A stretch of 64,000 nt of DNA from Circinella umbellata. Its lineage: Eukaryota; Mucoromycota; Mucoromycetes; Mucorales; Lichtheimiaceae. The stretch covers positions 523,501 through 587,500 of the forward strand of contig JAIWNF010000009.1 in the NCBI GenBank assembly GCA_025093555.1, read 5' to 3'. The position numbers were made by a program, and so were the translations under genes. Within the stretch, counting starts at the first letter, position 1. Each line of letters starts with the position of its first letter. The notes under the pieces are model-generated. The model was not told the DNA's origin and did no database searches. It saw nothing but the letters and a program-made list of their open reading frames with translations. Shown here piece by piece: positions 1 to 14,092 of the stretch.

Positions 1-832
1 AGCTGAATAAACAATAAAAACATCAGATATAATTGATCTACAATGAAATACATCTTTACTACAAATTTATTACAAAAAAGGTTAATAACTTTGTAATAAT
101 AATAACAAAAAAAAAACGCGTGTTATAACATACCCAATAATCTCAAACAGGCTTAGTTTAAGACGATAATTTCCTTCAACGCGTACTGACAGATCAGGAA
201 ATACAAAGAATCCAGCATCTGAATTATCAATATCTTTTAAATGATACAAAGATGAAACAACTGATCCAGTAGTACTTCTTGTCTTGCCGTCCCGCAGCAG
301 ATGTAATTCTTCATCCAAATCTGCAGCCATTAAAGAAGCATACATAAAATAATAGGGATTTTGTAGATATGAACTATATATATATATATATTTGGTTGGG
401 TTAAAAAAAACCCTCTTCCCTTTTTACTGTCAAAAAGTGACATAAATAACTTCCCACACTCCCTCCTTTTTATTACCTTCGATCAGCTGTTGATAGATTG
501 GGATCATTTACTTTAAGTTGAACAATGGCTAATAGATTTATAAGTATTGAAATTAATAAATGGCTGTCAAATTATAATATTAAAGAATTGTTTTTTTTTT
601 TTTTGAAAATAATAAAAATAAAAACTAAATAGAAATACTTACGTGGAGGATCTATTGGTCTTCGGTCAGCTATAATATTATTATAATCGAGTTATTCACC
701 ATTAAAAAAAAAAGAGGTTAGTAAAGATATTTTTTTTTTGAAAGGAAAGAGAATGAGAATAAAGTACCTTTTTCACCAACACCACACATGCGTGATTGTT
801 TTGGTTGTTGACGTAATTTTAGTTGATATTCA
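1..832 (-). CDS. velvet-domain transcription regulator (partial)
   Basis: Velvet proteins are fungal DNA-binding regulators with an NF-kB-like fold that dimerise and control development, sporulation and secondary metabolism. Five consecutive exons are visible: 832-768, 669-643, 528-477, 373-134 and 58-1, with phases that all fit. They read, in order, YQLKLRQQPKQSRMCG, VGEKADRRPIDPPPIVQL, NPYYFMYASL, SSLYHLKDIDNSDAGFFVF, RLKLSLFEIIG and SIISDVFIVYSA, the hallmark blocks of the velvet domain. The 3' end lies beyond the left edge. The first coding exon upstream of 832 was not found: the exon at 832 starts with the last base of a codon, so at least one more exon exists, probably between 833 and 1300. 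The VelB/VosA/VelC subtype cannot be assigned from this fragment. Confidence 0.9.
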
Positions 833-1580
833 CTAATATTAAAAAAAAAGAAAAAAGGTCGCGCCACGGTCGAAATATATGTTTTCAATATGAGTTTATT
901 AAATGTAATTGCGCGTTACTATAATAATATAGAAAATAAATTACATTTTTTGTCTGTGTTGTCGAGATTGCTTGACCGTTGCAAAATGATAAGAAACTTG
1001 GTCTTCCATTGGTTGAGATGCATGCAAAATAATGTTGAATGTATTAATAGGTTAGAAAAAAAAAAGAGATATAAGAAGTAGTTTTTTTTTTTGTTACTAA
1101 AAATCGAAAAGTTTAAAAACGAAGGAGTGTGTGTTATATGTGTGAGAAAGAGAGGGGGGAGAGAGAGAGAGGAGAGGGGTAACAAATAAATAAAAAGAGT
1201 TTATTATAAGATGTATATATCGGGCAAGTAGCTCTGTGGCGTTTAAAAATGGCTGGATATCAAAAAAAAAAAAAAAAAAAATAGAATAGAATAGAGACGA
1301 TCCATGTAACCAGTCAACAGATTCATAACAACAAGATATATTATTTAATTAATATATTATATATTATATATTATATATTATATATTATATATATTATTTA
1401 TAGTATATAAACTTAATAGGGTATACATTCTAATATAAAACTATACTTGTCTATTAATTATATTTGTTGTAAAGAAATGTTTGACAAAAAAAAAAAAAGA
1501 TTTATTCTCACGATCAACAAATGATAAAATAAAACTGGAACATTTTTTTTAAATAATAAGTTTATAGGACTACTTTTACA
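833..1580. other. intergenic / unresolved velvet 5' exon region
   Basis: The stretch contains poly-A/T runs, a GA-rich block near 1143-1180 and a (TATAT)n block near 1350-1395. The missing first exon of the velvet gene should be here, but no start codon with a convincing velvet N-terminus and matching phase was found. The right part would hold the 3' UTR of the YTM1-like gene. Confidence 0.5.
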
Positions 1581-3680
1581 TTATATTTTTGTTTGATATA
1601 TCCTTAATTGTTTATCTTCACCACCACTAATAATAAATTGTTCATTCCAGTCTACTGAGAATATTTTTTGTTTGTTTACAGAATCTGAATTTACTGTATA
1701 TAAAGGTCCTTTACTTCGAATATCCCAAACACGTACAGTGGAATCATATGAACCTGAACATAAAAGATATTCAGAAGTTTTTGACCATGATACAGAAGAG
1801 ATCCATGCAGAATGACCACGCAATGCTTGTTTTACATTTGTACCTTCTATATTTGTATATAAATAAATTATTATTTGTCAGTCCATATACATAGGATACT
1901 TTTAAATAGTAAAATATATATACCTTCTGAACGAGGATCCCATAATCTTAGAATATTATCAGTATGACCAGTTGCAATAAGTTTTGAACGAGAAGAATAA
2001 TCAACATCCAATACTACTTTTTCACAATTCTAAAATAATATAACATTAATATCCTTTGTCAAAATTTAATTTAATTTAATATAAAAAAAACCTTATTTTT
2101 ACCTTTGTAACCAAGTTAACTTGTTGTTCTACATTCCATGATCGAATAGAATGATCCCAACCACCTGTATATACAATACTTGAATCGTTACCATCAAATG
2201 AAATAGCATTTACTGCACCAACATGTCCTTCTAAGGTAGATAAGTTGGTCTAATAATAGTAACAATAATAAACATATTACATGCAGTGGAGTAAGTAAAT
2301 AAAAGAACGAGATTTCCGTTTAGTCCCATCTTGAAAAAAACACCTTTATGATTTCTAATAATAACTAATTTATAAATCCCGGTAATATTTTTTACCTTAA
2401 TTTTTCTATCACTCTTTTTTTCAGTCTTTCTTCGTTTTGATTTTCCAGCAATAGATGTTGTTGTTTCTTGTTCTTCATCTTCTTCTGGTTCATTAGTTGA
2501 CCAAATTTTAATTGTACTATCTGCTGAAGCACTTGCAATCTATATTTATATTATATAATTTAATAACTTGGCACGAATGAAAGGGGGAAGGGGGTTAATA
2601 TATTATATTAATCTTACAAGTTCTTTTTTATTATCAACAGCAATAGATTCGATAGGACCTTTATGTCCTTTACATTCAAATAATTCACGTTGTTCTCCAT
2701 TTTCCAAAGAATACTAATAATTCGTATATATATATATAAGATAAGCATTATTAATACAATAATTATTATCCAATTCTTTGAGGGGGGGGAGTTGGTTGTT
2801 CTTTTACTACAACCTAATATATACTTACAGACCATGCCAATAAAGAATGATCCAAAGAACCCGAAAATACAACTGCTTCAGAATCTATTATAATATTATA
2901 TCAAAGATTACAATTAATTTTTCGAACCTTGATGTAGAATAAATATTATCTTACCATTAGATGATCCAAAAGCAACAGATTTAACAGAATCACTATGACC
3001 ACTGAATGTAGCAACACATTCACCTGATTTATTCCATAATCGTACCATATTATCATATGAACCTGTCAAAAACAATCTATAAAATATATTTTAATATTAT
3101 TTCCTTGTATATACACTATCTTTCTCTTCCTTTCTTACCCATTTTGTTCCTTTACTGAACTAATCCAATCATCATGTTGATAAGCACTAAGTGATGTAGG
3201 TGGAAGCATAGATTCAACATATTCAATAGTAAGTGTATTTTCCTAAAAAGGGAAATAATTATATATACAGTGAATAAAAAATATATATCAGAAACTTAAT
3301 TATTATTCTAACTTACAGTAGATAATCGTTGTTCAATGAGGTATTCAGCAAGACTTGTTCTCAAGATCTTTCCTTCGAGAAAAAAATCAAATGGAATTGG
3401 CTTTTCTATATATCGTAGTTTTTTTTTTAATAAAAATATAAAAGATCAATCAGTTAAATAGATAGATCGCGAATCGGTAATGTTATACATATTGAAAGCA
3501 TCATAAAGAAGTAAAAAAAAAAGCTTTTTTTTTATTACCATGACTGAGAAGGTTGTTTACAATTTCAGATAAACCAAAACGTTTAAATGAAGTAGGTACT
3601 CGAATAGGTGCTTCTGGAACAGCATATTTTTCTTGACGACTAACCAATCGTACTTGAATTTGTTCTTGATCCACCTCCAT
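1581..3680 (-). CDS. YTM1: Ytm1/WDR12 ribosome biogenesis WD40 protein
   Basis: Ytm1/WDR12 is the WD-repeat member of the Nop7-Erb1-Ytm1 (PeBoW) complex, needed for 27S pre-rRNA processing and 60S maturation in the nucleolus; its N-terminal NLE domain is bound by the AAA ATPase Rea1/Midasin. Ten exons join in frame to about 423 aa, the usual size: 3680-3539, 3405-3317, 3242-3139, 3076-2955, 2884-2829, 2713-2618, 2539-2396, 2249-2103, 2029-1924 and 1846-1581. The N-terminus (IQVRLVSRQEKYAVPEAPI, then LSEIVNNLL) is the NLE ubiquitin-like domain. WD40 blocks follow, for example GSYDNMVRLWNKSGECV, GHTDNILRLWDPRSE and GSYDSTVRVWDIR. The exon at 2539-2396 carries an acidic/basic insert (EPEEDEEQETTT, KSKRRKTEKK) between blades. 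The start at 3680 (MEVDQEQIQ) leads directly into the NLE domain. Confidence 0.93.
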
Positions 3681-5256
3681 TATTGTTATATTAGATAAAA
3701 AAAAAGGAAACGCGAGTTGAAACGACAGCAATTAAATTTGACAACTCTTTCTTTTGTGGGTATTAAAAAATTGGTGGCTGATTATAGCCAATTAAAATTC
3801 ATAATATAATTTTATGCAAGAAAATGGGGGGGGGGAAGCTTATATATAACATTTCTTGACCTTGTATATCTATAAACTGAAATCTTCTCTTTATATATAT
3901 AAAGTCACTAGGACTACCAATAATACTAATAACAAAGGCAAAGAGAATGAAATATATAATAGCCCTAAAACACTTGACAAATGTCATTATTCATTATTCA
4001 ACTTGGCATTACTTTGAATAAAAACAAGGTCAGCTGTTTATTGACTTTTTATATATCAGGTTATCGTGCGAGTGTGCTGAATGAAGAAAGAATCATAATT
4101 ATATTATTCGATATAGTCTAAAAAATTTATCTAGTTGTTTTATATCTGATATCTGATATTTCATTAAAAAAAAGGAAAAGCAAATAGTAGCGATTCGTGA
4201 CAAAGTGTTTACCAAGAACAGTCATCATCAATGGCAACATCAACCAGTTATAATAGAAATAATATGAGTCATGATTAATAAGAACAAGTGGTACGCATGT
4301 AATTCACTTCAAAGCGAGTCATTCTCAAAAATGACGCGCAAACAGTATTGATTTTATGAATGTATTCTCAAGTTATTAGACATATAGTGGGTTATGATAA
4401 ATACATTATAGCAAAAAAAGTTATTACGTAATGAAATAGTACGTACAAAGAGTTGTTAATCAATTATCTTGTCTTAAAAAAAGGCTATTTTAGATATTGA
4501 TGGTTATTTTTCTGACAAGGTAGCTGAACATTCAGTGTAGAGAGAAAAAAATTAGGAAGCTTTTTGGTATTATGGACATTATCAAGTTCATGAATGAACA
4601 ATCAATGAATCCCAGAAAAAGATTAATGAAACAGATGTTCTCTGATATTTGGATTTATTGCCACAGATATTATAAAATATTATGTTAAATTTGTGGGATC
4701 TGACGAAGTCTATTTGCTTATTATGAAATAATAATAATAATAATAAGGCTGTATATTCTAGTATATTTACTATTGCTTGTGATATCATGCATGATAAATA
4801 ACATTTCTTGAATATCTCTCATATACATACGTACAGAGAGAGAAGTGGTTAATAAAAGGGGAATGCGTTACATAAGAGCACTATCATCACAAGTCCCATA
4901 TGTATAACATGTGAATATCTAATTATAATCCGAGATAATATTTTAAATGATAAAGAGAGGAAAGTACTTGTTTTATTCAATATGATTTTATTTAAATTTT
5001 TTAAAAAAAAGTCAACGATTTTTATACTGTTTGAATATAAAGGTGTTGTGTGTATTGGAAAAAAAAGCATCATGATAATTGAAAGCAATAACAGAGGAAG
5101 GAGGATATGTATCGTAGTATTGTAGTTGAAAGTATACTTTTTTTTACGCTATTATATAAATGTAATTGTGTATACAAGAAGAAAAATACTTGAATTAAAA
5201 AAAAAGGAGGATTGTATGTGTGTATGTGGAATGCAAAAAAAAAAAGAAGAAAAAAA
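3681..5256. other. intergenic, no gene recognised
   Basis: This is the region upstream of the YTM1-like gene and downstream of the SLC26-type gene. It is AT-rich with scattered homopolymers (A at 5199-5210 and 5234-5243). Short open frames here have no protein-like composition or splice context. The right end should contain the 3' UTR of the transporter gene. Confidence 0.5.
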
Positions 5257-8200
5257 TTAATGAAGTTGAAAAGCGTATCGAATCATTGTTTCCAAACGAT
5301 CACTTGAAAAATGAAGAGAAAGCATAATAAATTGATTTGCAACTTGTGGATCAGTCTTTCGCATATGATCAAATGATTCTTGTGTCAATTTCCAAAGTAC
5401 TGAATCTTGTTCTGCAATTAAAGAGCGTGTTCGATGAGGACCACCAGTAAACAATCCAAGTTCACCTACAATTGTTCCTGGTAAAATTGATTCAACTACA
5501 ACATTATTTTCTTTAATATTATTGTTATTTGATGCTGATGCTGATGCTGATGATCTTGTTGACATTAAGCTTCGTAAAGACCCTTGTTCTAATACAATAA
5601 GACAATCAGCACGATCTCCTTCTTTCCATAAGCATTGACCACGTAAATAAGTCTCCTTTTTAAGATATCCAGCAAGTTTGTGGTAAAATTCCACGGGTAT
5701 TTCATCAAATGTTAATTCGCTAAGTGCTTGGACCATTAATAGCGTTGGCTGTGATAAGTTGGAATATACTTGTGGGACATTGGCATCTATCATAATAAGT
5801 CAGTATATATGTTTTTTGTATAATTCTTACTTTTTTATTTATCAAAGGGTCTAATTTACCTGGAATTAATTGTAGAATTGCCTTGGTTACCATTTTTTGA
5901 CGTGGTGATGCATCTGCAATCATATCAATATGGGTTTCTTCACTTACAGAAGTACTTGTATCCTTAATAGGTACTATATTATAACCAACATTTGAAAGAT
6001 TTAGAATTTAATACACTTTTAATAAATCTAGATCATTGAACACAAAAAAAAAAATATGAATATTATAACAATTACCTGGAACTCGATGATGAGGCATACG
6101 AGCGAAATAAGCACGAAGAAGTGTATTTTCACACCATTCTAATGCATCATTTAAGTATTCAAAACATTTCAAATCATCGCCCTCATCCAATTCATCTGCC
6201 CACATTCCTGCTTTCATCAATGCCTTGGCTTGATCGGAATGACGAGCAATATTACATAAGATCATATACATTTCTCTATTCTTCAATAATCGACGAATTC
6301 GAACAAACGCTTCTGCTGCACTGAAATCGATGCCTTGAACCAATTGCAAATCGAGAATCAAGAATCGTACAGGACTCATTTCCCAAGCTCGTTCATCCAA
6401 CATATCACGAATGGCTGTTTCTACTTGATTAATGGTACCAAAAAACAAATAGCCTTGTAGTTTAATGATTTGAATTTGTCGACCCACATGCTTAAGAAAT
6501 TTCTGTTGTCTATAAAGACGTCGAACAGTAGATCTTAATTCTTGACCGGTATGCATGGAACGAATAGCATCACCTGACCGAGCATTTTGGACAACAAAGA
6601 AAATACATGCCATGACAATACCAAGCAAGATACCTTCGACAAAGCCCAAAATTGCCATGAAAAAGATAATCATACAAATGGTAATGTATTCCAAATAATG
6701 AACACTACCCCATGTATCATAGAGCGCTTCTTTGAGTAAATCTAATCCTAAATGGAAAATTAAACTACCAACAACAAGGGTAGGAACATAACCAACAATC
6801 CATGGTCCCACCATCCAAAGTGCCATAGTTGCTGCTGCAAGCATTAAACCAGCTAATCGACTATCACCTCCCGAACGAATAAACAATAAACTATTTGTGT
6901 ATACCAAATAATCTATATGTTTTTAGTAGAAAAAAAAAAGAAGTTAAAAAATCAATAACTTTTCTTTTTTTTTTCTCAAACACATAGATTACTATATAGC
7001 TTGTATTAAACTTGAAAAAAAAACTTACTTTGTACAGATCCTAGAAAACCAGATAGAGCATTGGACATACCATGAGCGATCAATTCACGATTCACATTGA
7101 CATCATCTTTATTAGTAGAAACTCCAAGTGCAGGAACATTAATTGGAACATGAAGAACGCCTATTATTAGAAATAAATGAATATTATGCGACATGAAAGA
7201 TTATCTTTTTACTGTGGTGGTTGTAAATATGACATATACAATTAAATTAATAAAAAAAAAATAGACATACCAAAAAATGTTAATGCTAACATCGCCGGAA
7301 TTGTTTTACCAACAGCCTCCCAATCCACCATTGCAAAGTCAAAATTGGTATAAAAATGCCAAAATGGTAAATCACTCTCTACCAAAGGGAAAATCCATCC
7401 CCCATCACGTACTTGATTTATATCCAATCGAGCAATTATCAATACTAAATAAAAGGCAATAGGTAATATCATATAAAACGCAGGTACTACCAATGCGTTT
7501 GTAAACTTTTGTTGAATTAAACGTAAAAATAAAGCAGCCCCTAATGCTGCAGTCCAAAGCATCAATGTATGCTGATCCAAAAAGACTTTTTGAAAAATAG
7601 GAATGGTATAGTTGAAGTTTTCTTCGAGTCGACCTGATACTTCAATACCGGTAATGACCAGAAACCATCCAACACCACCGATCGTACCTACAAGAATATG
7701 TCGTGGAAAGAATCCAATCAAGGACCCCAAGTTGAATGCACCCAATAAGAAAAATGCGAGTCCGGTCATGATACTACTTAATGCAAATGCAACCATAGTA
7801 GATGAAATAACTTGTTGTTTATGTTCTGCTCCAACAAAGGTAACAATCTGTTCGGCCATAATATGTAAGAAAGGTACGACTAAGTAAAAAAAAAGAAGAA
7901 GAAATTGTTATTATTACATTACTTCTATCACATAGACTTTGTTCTTTCTATAACAAATCATCATTGCTAATATAATCCTAATATTTGTTTTGATAGATTC
8001 ATCTTTTTTTTTTCCAAAAATTGCTTAGATTTATTATTTTACCTTCGATCATCATACTATTATTATAATTATCATTGTAAATTCAATAATGATGAATTCA
8101 TGATTCATGCAAGATTATAATATAGTATAATAGTATAATTTTTGAGTCAATAGCATGTTTTTTTTGTTGGTTCTAATAATACTTTTGTTGGGGCAAAAAA

Positions 8201-9449
8201 AAAGTTACTCTTACTTACCTTCCATTACCACCAGGAAAAATACTTCCGCCACATGAATAAATGACCTGTGCGACAATGCAACTATCAAAAAAAAAGGGAA
8301 AAAAAAATTATATAAATGAGTTACACTATTTCCTTTTTTGTTGATATACTGTACAACGTCGCACGTGTTTTTACCTGACAAAAAACATTGAAATACCATC
8401 CGGTCCAAAGGATGCGAAGATCGGGTTGTTAAGCGGAAATGTAATCATACCTAAATATCGTTAGTATCACTCTTTTCTTTTTTCTTTTTTTTTTTTTTTG
8501 GTGCATTGAATGATTAAATCCTACTCTTCTCTTGCCAACCCCTTATTATTATTACCATATGAAATAGCATCTAAAAGATTAAGTAATAGTCCTAAAATGA
8601 CAGCTGGTATACATTCAAGTGGTCTTTTGATCAAATTTATTATAAAAGATGTTCCACTTTGTTTATGATTTATTGAAGGTAAACAATCCAATAATCGTTG
8701 AGGTAACCATGACGACGAATAATAATGCTGGTGATGATAACGTTGTTGTTGCTGCTGAGATTCCATATTATTATTCTGATGAGATGATGGGTATTGTTGC
8801 ATGAATGATGTATTATCTGCGTCTATAGAGTGATATTGAGTAGATGAAGTACGACCCGTATCCACATGTTCAAGTAGTGGTCTAGATTCTTCATCTTGTT
8901 GTTGATAATGATATCCCTGATGTTTGCTTGTATTCTTATTTTTATTTCCATGACCATTTTGTTCATCGTAATGATGATGATGAAGTAATGTTGATAAATT
9001 ACTAACACTTGGACTTGCGGGTGGGTGGCCTTTAGTTGGTGTTGATGTAATATCTACCTCAGTTCCTCTTCTTGATCGTGTAGGGGTATCATCTGTCATG
9101 CATAAATCACCCAATGCGACTGACTGAGCGCGAATCGATTCAATTGATGCAGAATATCGAGCATCAATATCTATTATATATATTTATATAAATAATTCAA
9201 AAAATTTATACCAACAAAAGGCTCAAAATAATTAAATAAAAATGATATTTATTCTTGGTTTTTTTTTTACGTACGAGGATCGTAATTGACATGAGAGGAG
9301 AAATAAGAACGTGAAGGTAAGTCATGAGTAGTAGTTGTGGAATGACGAGAATTTATTGGGGAGATTATGTCTCTTGGTGACGATCCTAATTGTTGGTCTT
9401 CGGGAATAGGCGGCAATGAATCCGCGTCTGTCGATTGCCGTCTGTCCAT
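5257..9449 (-). CDS. SLC26/SulP-type transporter with STAS and cNMP-binding domains
   Basis: Ten exons join in frame to about 1054 aa: 9449-9275, 9170-8556, 8450-8375, 8281-8219, 8056-8043, 7879-7271, 7160-7029, 6912-6076, 5973-5860 and 5786-5257. The order is a long Ser/Gln/His-rich cytosolic N-terminus, a SulP membrane domain ([17 protein letters not shown], then many hydrophobic segments through [19 protein letters not shown]), a STAS domain ([37 protein letters not shown]) and a C-terminal cyclic-nucleotide-binding-like domain ([38 protein letters not shown]). This is the architecture of fungal vacuolar SLC26-like proteins related to yeast Ygr125w/Vsb1, linked to basic amino acid uptake into vacuoles; substrate here is inference. 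An E-S-R-P-L-L acidic dileucine motif (8872-8889) fits AP-3 sorting to the vacuole. One exon is only 14 nt. Confidence 0.9.
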
Positions 9450-11345
9450 TAAAAAAATAAAGAAAAGAAAAAAAAATTACCAGAAGAAAAAAAAAAGGGA
9501 AAAAGAGAGCGTTATGTATTTTTTTTTTATATGAAACAAAAAAAAAAATGATAAGATAACAATGAGAAAAAAAAGAGAGAGTCGAAACGAACCCGATGTC
9601 TCCTGTTTCCCTTTTATAATTGTAATACATAGATAAATACATTGAAAAAAAAATCTCGGAGTCCGGAAAATTGAAATGATATCCATGTTTTCTTTATAAT
9701 TGGGAGATATTACATAGCCAAGTATTATATTTCTATAATATATTGAGTTTAATTCATAATAACATAACCGATATCTGGATTTTAAAGATAATTATGCAAA
9801 GATAAAACTTCATAGTACCAACGTCGCCCGCGTGCGCGTTTAAGATGTATATAGGTCTCGCTGGATGTCAATTTTGTTAATTAAAACCGACATTATTGTT
9901 AACAGTTTCGTTAAAAGGATAAATGAAAAGTTTTGGCTCAGTTGTTTACTTCTTGTCTTACACGATATAAATAATAGTTCACTAAATAAACATGTCACAG
10001 ATTGATAGTATTTTAAAAAAAAAATGTTGTGTTCCCAAGGAACCAAAAAAGCATGAGCAAATATTAGATGTGCGTAACTCAGCACTTTATTTTTTTTTTC
10101 TTTTCAAAAGCCATGTGAGAGATCAAAGAGGAATACGTACTGTAAAAAAGATATTAAGAAGGCAGGACAATAAACGTTTACCTTGAAATGTTTCAGTCTG
10201 TATAATCCTCTTCTTCTTTCATAGTTTCAGATTTTTTATTTTGAAAAAAAAAAAGATATTCCGACTTCTTATAAAAAATCTAGGTTTTAGAAATAGTGTG
10301 GTAGCCATGTTAATGATAAGTATAGGGAATTTCAGAATATGTCAAGCTGTCAAAGAAAGACAAGTATGGGTTTTTTTAAGGTGGTATAGTTGTCAAGAAA
10401 ACAATCAAAAACGAGATCTTAGATAATCTGGTTTCGTTAGATTATGAAGAAAAGTAATAGAATTGAATATATAAGTGTAAACAGAAGATCCTACTCTTTT
10501 GATTATATTATTATGTATGTAGAAATACATACGTGTCATTTTATAAAGTGATGTTTAGTGCTGTCCAAAATAGGATAACCCCATCACCTGGATGAGATAG
10601 AAAAGAATCTTCTGTCAATTATGTTGTTTGTCGAATGTGTGACATAACCTACATATAAAGCTAAATTTTTAAAGTTGCTGATGAATGAAAGAGTTACAGT
10701 ACTTCACAGTATAACTTACATTGAATAATGTAGTACGTATTGGCCAGGAACTGCATTATACTCTGCAAAATAGAGAAATATTCCTTTTCTTTTAAACGTT
10801 GCTATTAATACTATAATTGATACTTTTTTCTGTCATTTGTCTACTTATTTATATTGTAGCTATAATATAATATAGTGGAGTATTTATAGTTAATTTCATA
10901 TATAAACATATTTTAAGCATTACTATATATAAATATGAATACTATTTAATATATAATTCTGTGAAAATTTTATATTTGATATAAATGATGATGATATACC
11001 CAAACGTATAAGAAAACAATTAATTTGTAAAGTGGCGTGGAATCACGTATTTTTAATGCATAACTTTCAAACTGTATTTTAAAACACGATATCGGCCAGT
11101 CACCTCTCCTATTTAGCCTCATACTTAAACGGCTGTACCATTACTTTCTTTCCAACACACTGTAACACTTTTTATTATTATTGTTAACTTTTTTTCGCTC
11201 TCTCTCTCGCTGCCTCTCTTTATCTTCCTTATTAGCGAATACAATAACTATATAAAACACTATATAAAAGTAATTATATAATAGTAATCAGCAAAGTAAA
11301 TAATCAATTTTCAAAGAAAAAAGTGAAAAAAAACCTGCCTCAACC
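9450..11345. other. divergent intergenic region, no gene recognised
   Basis: This 1.9 kb separates two divergently transcribed genes, so it should hold both promoters. It is AT-rich, with a CT-rich run (tcgctctctctctcgctgcc) at about 11195-11214, 150 bp upstream of the B-box/DUF2009 start. Small frames at 9992-10186 and 10241-10426 have no recognisable similarity and are probably chance. Confidence 0.5.
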
Positions 11346-14000
11346 ATGCCATCCGGTGCCAATAAACGAAATCAACTAGATGACATCTTGTCAGATAAAG
11401 TGTCAGTTATGGAAACTGAAGAAGAAGACTTGAACGAAGATTCTGTGTTATTAGTTGAACAAGAAGCTGAACCTGGCTTTTGTGTAGAATGCAAGGATCA
11501 AGCAGTAAGTTTGGTTTTTCTTTTTTGTTATTGGGATAATATTGAAACGAAGAAAGGATCGCTTTTATTGGCTTGTCGAGATCAGTTGTCTTCTGTTTTC
11601 TTTTATTCAATAATTTAATAATAGGCATTGATTGAGGGACTAATCGTCTAGTTATATAAATACGAATATACTTTTAGGCAATCGTGTTTTGTGAAAATTG
11701 TAATGAACCTTTTTGTGAAGTTTGTTTTGGTAAGTTTTTTCTTCAAGTTAATTTGTAATTACAAGATTGAATTATTTAATAATAATAAATAACAATAAAA
11801 GGTATGATACATCGAACTGGAAAACGAGCAAAACACACTACCAAACCATATACTGCAGAAAATAAGACTGTCGATAAAATGGAAGAAGAAGATGATGATA
11901 CTTTGGTTGATAAGGAAGAGGTCAGTTATAATTAACGTTAACGTGGGAGCATTGTTATTAAATTTTCTACTGTATATACAATGATTATTATTATTATTTA
12001 CTATAGAAACCAACAAAGGTAGATGTAAAAAGTACACCAGCTATTAAAAAGAATGATTTTGATATTGGAAAATGGATGGAAAACAGGTAAAACAAAAATG
12101 GAAGAAGCTTTATGTTATGGATACATGTATACTATCATATATTGGACAAAGAAAAATCTGACACATATGTAATAGGGCAAAATATATTCCATTACGATTA
12201 CATATAGAAGAAAGGAAGATGTTAAGATTGTAAGTGTTTTAATTCTATATATATAGGTAACGGAGGAGAGTGAGAGGAAAAGAATTTACTAACATAACAA
12301 ACTAACATATTAGATTAGAATCTGCACTTAATGTCAGTGAATATACAGGTATATTATTTTTTATAGAAAAGAAAAGGAGGGCGTAAGGTTGAGGAGACAA
12401 TAGTTTTTTACTTAACTGAATTATTAGGCTGGAGATAAATTTTAAAAAAGTATTAACTCGTAAAAAAATCCACTCTATATATTCGAATAGATCATATTGA
12501 TAATGAATCACATACAAGTAAAGCTAAACGAATTGTTAGTCAAATCAAGGAATTATGTGCAGTATTAACTGGTCTTGTACTTGCTTGTGACTATAAGAGA
12601 GGTCAAGAGTTATTTGCTGAACGTACATTTGATGAAAATGAGCAATTTTTTCAACGGATCTTTGAAATTGGTCGCCGGTAAGTTAATTAAAAAGAAAAAA
12701 TTTGTCATTTTTCTATATATAAAAGAGAAAAAGAATGAGCGATATTCTAATGAAATGAATGGATGGATGAATTATGTAATAGACATAAGATTATGAACCC
12801 TGAAAAAATGCGATCTGCCTATGGTAAATTGATGTATATGTTATCAGTAAGTAATATATTTTGTTGCTACATGCGGGTATCATGACGACAAGTTATACAA
12901 TTAATGTCTCTGTTTGGTTTATTTATGCAAATGATTTGTTTATTTTTCTCTAGGATTCAATGATTCCAGAAGTTCAAGAGATGCTTGGGTTTAGTTGTGT
13001 GGCACCTATCCTTACTGTATATGAATTCCTCAAAGAACGACGAGGACTCGGTGTTCTTCGGGAAGATATCATTATATTAGCAACACGAGAAATTATACCT
13101 GAAGGAAAGAGTCGGTCACAAATCCAAGCTGAAATTAGACGTAAAGAAAAGTCAATTGAACAGCTAAGTCGAAAATATCAATCCAAATATTTGTCAGCCG
13201 ATGAGATTCGTCATTGTTTATATAGTATTGGTGATAATAATGCATATCTTCGAGAAAATCGGTAAGTAATTCCATTTAATTTTTTTTTAAAGTAAAAAAT
13301 AATCAAGAGAAAGAAAAAATGAGAATTACTATAGGTGTTCATCTACTAAAATATCTTTTATTTTTATTTTTTTGATAGCGACCCTTGCGAAAAAATGATA
13401 CATTATTTAGATGAATATTTCAATCCAAAAGAAGAATCAGAAGATGAATATTCATTATCAATTGCAGCAGGTGCACAAGGTCATCGTTTAAGTCATGATC
13501 ATGAAACTCAATATATCTATGTAAACCAAACATTAAAGCTGTGGCGGGAGATTCTCAACGAAATGTTTATGCTCTGGACGCTGGCCGATCAGGACATGCT
13601 TAGCACATCTAATCCCTATCGACTCTCACAGACAGGCCAGGGTTTGCATCGCATACAACCATGCCCTGCAGTTTCCAGGGAGATGCATAGGACATTATTT
13701 AAAGCGCAAAAGAAAGCTGGCACGTGGATTGGAAGTAGTGTAATTCATTTAGGAGATAAAAATGTACCTAATGCCTTAATATTTATTGACAAGGTAAATT
13801 AATTATATTTCTAGCTTAAAAGAGAAAATATGGATTTACTAATAACAAACTTTTATAATTTAGTATAACCAAGTTTCACGTATTCTTGGACCTATTTGTC
13901 TAACACTTGATAAAATGGATGAGTTAACAAATCACGAGGGTGGAAAAAAGTTCCTTGAGCGAAAATTTGGTGGTGTGGATGAATGTAGAAAAGCTATACT

Positions 14001-14092
<92 letters not shown>

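Noticed and set aside
1143..1185. GA-rich run as possible CRISPR or satellite
   Set aside because: Simple-sequence purine run without unit structure or spacers.
9992..10426. Two Lys-rich frames in the divergent promoter region
   Set aside because: They are short, Lys/Phe-rich as expected from AT-rich DNA, and end in the region expected to be promoter.
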